From positions 1-64,000 of the forward strand of contig NZ_BOQP01000030.1 in assembly GCF_018332715.1 (NCBI RefSeq): a stretch of 64,000 nucleotides of DNA, read 5' to 3'. The notes beneath the pieces were generated by a model that was given only the letters and a program-made list of their open reading frames with translations, was not told the DNA's origin and searched no databases. Positions 61,252 to 64,000 of the stretch are shown piece after piece (the stretch's first letter is position 1; each line of letters begins with the position of its first letter). The position numbers were made by a program, and so were the translations under genes. The DNA is from Winogradskya consettensis (GTDB taxonomy: Bacteria; Actinomycetota; Actinomycetes; Mycobacteriales; Micromonosporaceae).

Positions 61252-61890
61252 GGCGACGGAGAAATGGGCGCGGTGGTGCTTCGGGTTCTGGACCTCGTCG
61301 ACGACGGCCTTGGCGAAGTCGGCGCCGGAGAGGGCGGATTTGCCGGCCTCGTCGAAGAACGCGACGTCGCCGCCCAGCCGGTAGTTGCCGGTGGCCTCGC
61401 CGGGAGCGTACGAGCCGTACTCCGCGGCGGGGCTGACGAAGAACCAGTCGAGCGACTCCGGCGCGGCGGCGAGGGCGTCGGCGATGTCGGCCATCTCCTT
61501 GGCCTCGGCGGCGAACTGCGGCGGGACCTCGCCGCTGTCGGTGAAGCGCGGCGCGCCGGCCTGCGGGCGCAGCGAGCTGAAACCGCCGATCACCCCGAAC
61601 CGTACGCCGGAGAGCCCGGCCAGTTCAGCGAGGTGAGCATCGACGCCGCCCAGTTTTCCTTCGAGGTCCCCGCGCGGCGCGAGTGCGGAGATGATGACCT
61701 CACCCGTGCCGACCGCCTTGACCCGTGAGGCCTCGTCGAGCATCGAGCCCTGCTCGTAGCGCACGCCGGGCACGGGCTCGGTGGGTTCGGACCGGCTGTA
61801 CGCGGTGACCTCGAACCCGCGCGCGGCCGCCTCCCGGACGATCGCCGCGCCTGTGTACCCGGTTCCGCCGATAACGGTTAAACGTGTCAT
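61246..61890 (-). CDS. NAD(P)-dependent oxidoreductase, NmrA/SDR_a5 type
   Basis: The 214-residue protein starts MTRLTVIGGTGYTGAAIVREA, a clear GxxGxxG dinucleotide fold, and contains GEVIISALAPRGD, FGVIGGFSSLRP and LDWFFVSPAAEYG. This is the pattern of YwnB/BVR-B-like NAD(P)H-binding proteins. Its substrate is unknown. It is unrelated to the NmrA-like gene at 10121 beyond fold level. The ATG start is unambiguous in context. The gene converges with the SnoaL-like gene. Confidence 0.86.
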   Translation of the reverse strand: MTRLTVIGGTGYTGAAIVREAAARGFEVTAYSRSEPTEPVPGVRYEQGSMLDEASRVKAVGTGEVIISALAPRGDLEGKLGGVDAHLAELAGLSGVRFGVIGGFSSLRPQAGAPRFTDSGEVPPQFAAEAKEMADIADALAAAPESLDWFFVSPAAEYGSYAPGEATGNYRLGGDVAFFDEAGKSALSGADFAKAVVDEVQNPKHHRAHFSVAY

Positions 61891-61933
61891 GCCTTCTGCT
61901 TACCCCGCGGCGGGCCGCACAGACCGTAACTCG

Positions 61934-62054
61934 CCGGAGAACACGTCGGGCGTGCCGGCAGAAGCCGATCACGCCGGAACAGGTCGGGCGCGACCGGCCG
62001 GAGCCGATCACGCCGGGAACACGTCGGGCGCGACCGGCCGGAGCCGGTCACGCC
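61934..62054. repeat. 39-40 bp tandem repeat, three copies
   Basis: Units start at 61934, 61974 and 62013 (pattern ccgggaacacgtcgggcgcgaccggccggagccgatcacg). The second and third copies differ at only a few positions. The array lies between two minus-strand genes, downstream of the triple-domain secreted protein and upstream of the reductase gene. Confidence 0.9.
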
Positions 62055-62077
62055 CGAAGTATCGTGCGGGGCAGTGC

Positions 62078-63244
62078 TTACTGGTTGAGCGTGCAGACCG
62101 CGAACTTCTCGAGGCCCTCGGGCTTGGCGGCGTGCCGGCCGATGGCGGTTTCGATGCGGTTCAGGGTGGCGACGCGCTTGTCGGCCAGCGGGCCGAGGAT
62201 GGCGTTCTGGATGAAGTTGGCGCCGCCCTGGCCCTGGCTGGTGATGAGGCGCTGGTTGGCCTCGGCGATCTGGGTGTCGAGCAGGGTGAGGTTGCGGACG
62301 ACCTCGTCCTTCGCCTCCGCCGGGATCGACGGGAGGCCGACGACGGCCGGGCAGTTGACGGTCGGGGCCGTGCCGGCCTCGGTGCCGGTGCCGGGGGTGC
62401 TGGTCTCGACCGCGGTGGGCTCGGGGGTGGCAGCCGCGCCGCCGCCCTCGTTCAGGCTGCAGGTGGCCAGGGTGTCGACGTCGAGGACCGGCTTCGCGGC
62501 GTTACGGCCGATCGCCGTCGCCATCCGGTTGATCGTCGCGACGCGCTTGTCCTTCAGCGGGCCGAGGATCGCGTTCTGGATGAAGTTCGCGCCGCCCTCG
62601 CCCTGGCTGGTGATCAGGCGCTTGTTCGCCTCGGCGATCTGCGTGTTGAGCAGCGCGAGGTTGCGCTCGATCTCGGCCTGGGCCTGCGCCGGGATCGCAC
62701 CGAGCGAGCCGGCGACGGCCGGGCAGTTCACCGTGGGGGCGGTGCCGGAGCCGGCGTCCGCGCCACCGTCGGCGTCGTCACCGGTGGCCGGTGCGGCGGA
62801 CTCGACGGCAGTGGGCTCGGGAGCTGCGACGCCACCGCCGTCCGCGTTGAGCGTGCAGGTCGCGAGCGCCTGCTCGTCCAGCTTGGGCGCCGTGGTGTGC
62901 CGGCCGATCGAGATCACCATCCGGTCGATGGTGGACACCCGCTTGTCCTTCAGCGGGCCGAGGATCGCGTTCTGGATGAAGTTCGGGCCGCCCTCACCCT
63001 TGCTGGTCACGAGGCGCTTGTTCGCCTCGGCGATCTGGGTGTTGAGCAGAGCGAGGTTCCGCTCGATCTCCGCCTGCGACTGCGCGGGAATGGTGCCGAG
63101 CGCGCCGGCGACCGACGGGCAGTTCACCGTCGGGGTGTTCTCGGCGGCCGAGGCGACCCCGAGACCGACGCCGACCAGAGCCACGGCGACCGCGCCGACA
63201 CCGGCGATCTGCCAGCGACGAGCGGAACTACGGGTGATGTGCAT
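62078..63244 (-). CDS. Secreted protein with three tandem copies of an unknown two-Cys domain
   Basis: The 388-residue protein has a Sec signal (WQIAGVGAVAVALVGVGLGVASA) followed by three copies of a helical domain of about 90 residues. Each runs from PTVNCP through EIERNLALLNTQIAEANKRL and GANFIQNAILGPLKDKRV to a final ATCSLN-type Cys, so each has two Cys that probably pair. Ala/Pro/Thr-rich linkers of about 25-35 residues join them. The domains are 75-90 percent alike by eye, with N-terminal and middle copies closest. I do not recognise the domain; a small secreted helical-bundle fold, perhaps binding a ligand, is a guess. The ATG at 63244 is preferred over a TTG three codons earlier. Confidence 0.85.
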   Translation of the reverse strand: MHITRSSARRWQIAGVGAVAVALVGVGLGVASAAENTPTVNCPSVAGALGTIPAQSQAEIERNLALLNTQIAEANKRLVTSKGEGGPNFIQNAILGPLKDKRVSTIDRMVISIGRHTTAPKLDEQALATCTLNADGGGVAAPEPTAVESAAPATGDDADGGADAGSGTAPTVNCPAVAGSLGAIPAQAQAEIERNLALLNTQIAEANKRLITSQGEGGANFIQNAILGPLKDKRVATINRMATAIGRNAAKPVLDVDTLATCSLNEGGGAAATPEPTAVETSTPGTGTEAGTAPTVNCPAVVGLPSIPAEAKDEVVRNLTLLDTQIAEANQRLITSQGQGGANFIQNAILGPLADKRVATLNRIETAIGRHAAKPEGLEKFAVCTLNQ

Positions 63245-63335
63245 TTTCGCCAAAGCCTTCCTGTCAAAGGACCTCGGCGATCAATACGGGAGCGCTTCCA
63301 CACCGGATCAGCGCTCCCGAGAGGTTAAGGGATTC

Positions 63336-64000
63336 TTAAAGAACCGCCCCGTTGAACCTCAACTGAGCAAGCACCTCAGGCGGCACTCCGACCACGCCGG
63401 TGAAGTTCGCTCCGCGCACGTTGCGGCTCAGCGTGAACTCGTCGATCACGGTCCCGTTCTCCAGATCGAACGCCGCCACCCGCCCGTGGGCGTTCGCCAC
63501 GACGAGAGTCTCCGACTTCTGAAGGATCGCGAAGGTGGTGACCGACGGAAGGTCGTCGACGACAAAACGAGGGGAGGTCAGATCCGTGAGGTCGAAGACG
63601 TGTATGCGCGCGCCCGTGAAGACGGCCACCACGGTCCCCGCCGCGTTGACTGAGCAGTGGCGGGGACCGGCGTAGGGATATGGCGGTTGTAACCAGTCGG
63701 TGGGCCAGGTCGGAAAGACGAACTGATGCCCGTTCGTGAACCCCGCCCCGAAGAGGGACAGCACAAGCTGGCCGTCCTCACCGAACTGGACGGCTGCCAG
63801 GTCACCGGCACCGAAGAAGATGATCTCCTGGACGATCTCCTGCAGCGCGACGAGGCCCGCCACCGTCCATGACAACGTCCCCGGTGCGGGCATGGCCAGC
63901 TCGACGACGGCCTTCTTCTCGAGTTCGTCCCTCTTCGGGTTGTTGCTGAGCAGGCCGACAACGCGTCCTGCGCCGTTGGACTCGAACTCTGCAAAGTCGA
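63336..64000 (-). CDS. Beta-propeller-like protein, 5' end outside the window
   Basis: The frame is open from the stop at 63336 to the right edge, so the N-terminus is missing. The visible 221 residues contain propeller-like strands (GRVVGLLSNNPKRDELEKK, AAVQFGEDGQLVLSLFG, VNAAGTVVAVFTGARIHVFDLTD, TLVVANAHGRVAAFDLENG). They resemble WD40/PQQ-type blades and suggest an intracellular scaffold or sensor. An internal ATG at 63893 is not the real start because conserved-looking sequence continues beyond it. No catalytic residues are seen. Confidence 0.7.
   Translation of the reverse strand, partial: DFAEFESNGAGRVVGLLSNNPKRDELEKKAVVELAMPAPGTLSWTVAGLVALQEIVQEIIFFGAGDLAAVQFGEDGQLVLSLFGAGFTNGHQFVFPTWPTDWLQPPYPYAGPRHCSVNAAGTVVAVFTGARIHVFDLTDLTSPRFVVDDLPSVTTFAILQKSETLVVANAHGRVAAFDLENGTVIDEFTLSRNVRGANFTGVVGVPPEVLAQLRFNGAVL

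Noticed and set aside
1..64000. tRNA, rRNA, transposase, integrase or prophage genes
   Set aside because: I scanned for cloverleaf ends, DDE transposase motifs and integrase patterns and found nothing supportable. A tRNAscan or HMM run would be decisive.

Overview
The window is a stretch of very GC-rich actinobacterial chromosome. Strong third-position G/C, frequent GTG/TTG starts, ATGA/GTGA gene overlaps, TetR/IclR regulators, a form I CO dehydrogenase, MurJ and many secreted proteins with Tat-like or Sec signals all point to a filamentous or sporulating actinomycete. Micromonosporaceae (Actinoplanes-like) is my best guess, inferred from overall gene character and not from any database match. 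I saw no rRNA, tRNA, CRISPR array, transposase, integrase or prophage genes.

Layout. (1) 29-9050, minus strand: a complete aerobic carbon monoxide dehydrogenase cluster, transcribed coxM-coxS-coxL-xdhC/coxF-mocA-coxD-coxG and, after a repeat-filled gap, coxE. The first seven genes overlap or abut and look like one mRNA. Upstream and co-directional are an SDR and an NmrA-like reductase (9081-10765), divergent from a TetR regulator (10858-11463) across a promoter with two palindromic operators. (2) 11716-18498, minus: a five-gene redox/signalling operon consisting of a di-heme cytochrome b-like membrane protein with a huge charged tail, a NuoF-like flavoprotein fused to a ferredoxin, a TlpA-type thioredoxin lipoprotein, CcdA, and a receptor Ser/Thr kinase whose outside domain has four cysteines. 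This is the most promising candidate for an undescribed system. (3) 18902-31499: secreted or anchored proteins, DUF3455, GNAT, methyltransferase, MurJ, an OFA-type MFS transporter with a 36-residue partner, a secreted GH2 glycosidase with a LamG domain, CutC and UDP-glucose dehydrogenase. (4) 31604-43719: a GAF-GGDEF diguanylate cyclase; a compact operon of a proteasome-like hydrolase, a 2H phosphoesterase, a methyltransferase and a FUSC exporter; a secreted lipase; a LuxR regulator lacking the ATPase half; a Tat-exported glycerophosphodiesterase; GrpB. (5) 44308-51621: a fused alpha-beta glycyl-tRNA synthetase, an acyl-CoA dehydrogenase, a beta-propeller protein and a Tat-exported PAP2 phosphatase. 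(6) 52595-59016: a glycerol regulon with two different glycerol kinases (glpK1 plus IclR on one strand, glpF-glpK2-glpD on the other). (7) 59194-64000: a Lon-like membrane protease, a TetR/SnoaL-like pair, a reductase, a secreted protein made of three copies of a roughly 90-residue domain, and an edge-truncated beta-propeller protein.

How the genes work together. The cox cluster encodes the enzyme and its Mo-Cu cofactor maturation (MocA, XdhC, MoxR/VWA pair, CoxG). The glp genes take up glycerol, phosphorylate it and oxidise it to DHAP. The redox operon could carry electrons from NAD(P)H through FMN and Fe-S centres to membrane hemes, and reducing power through CcdA/TlpA to exported thiols, with the kinase reporting on the result (inference).

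A recurrent, unexplained feature is that most gene tails carry a private tandem repeat of 5-58 bp, with the unit different at each locus. In-frame counterparts occur in the linkers of CoxG, XdhC, the kinase and the LuxR protein.
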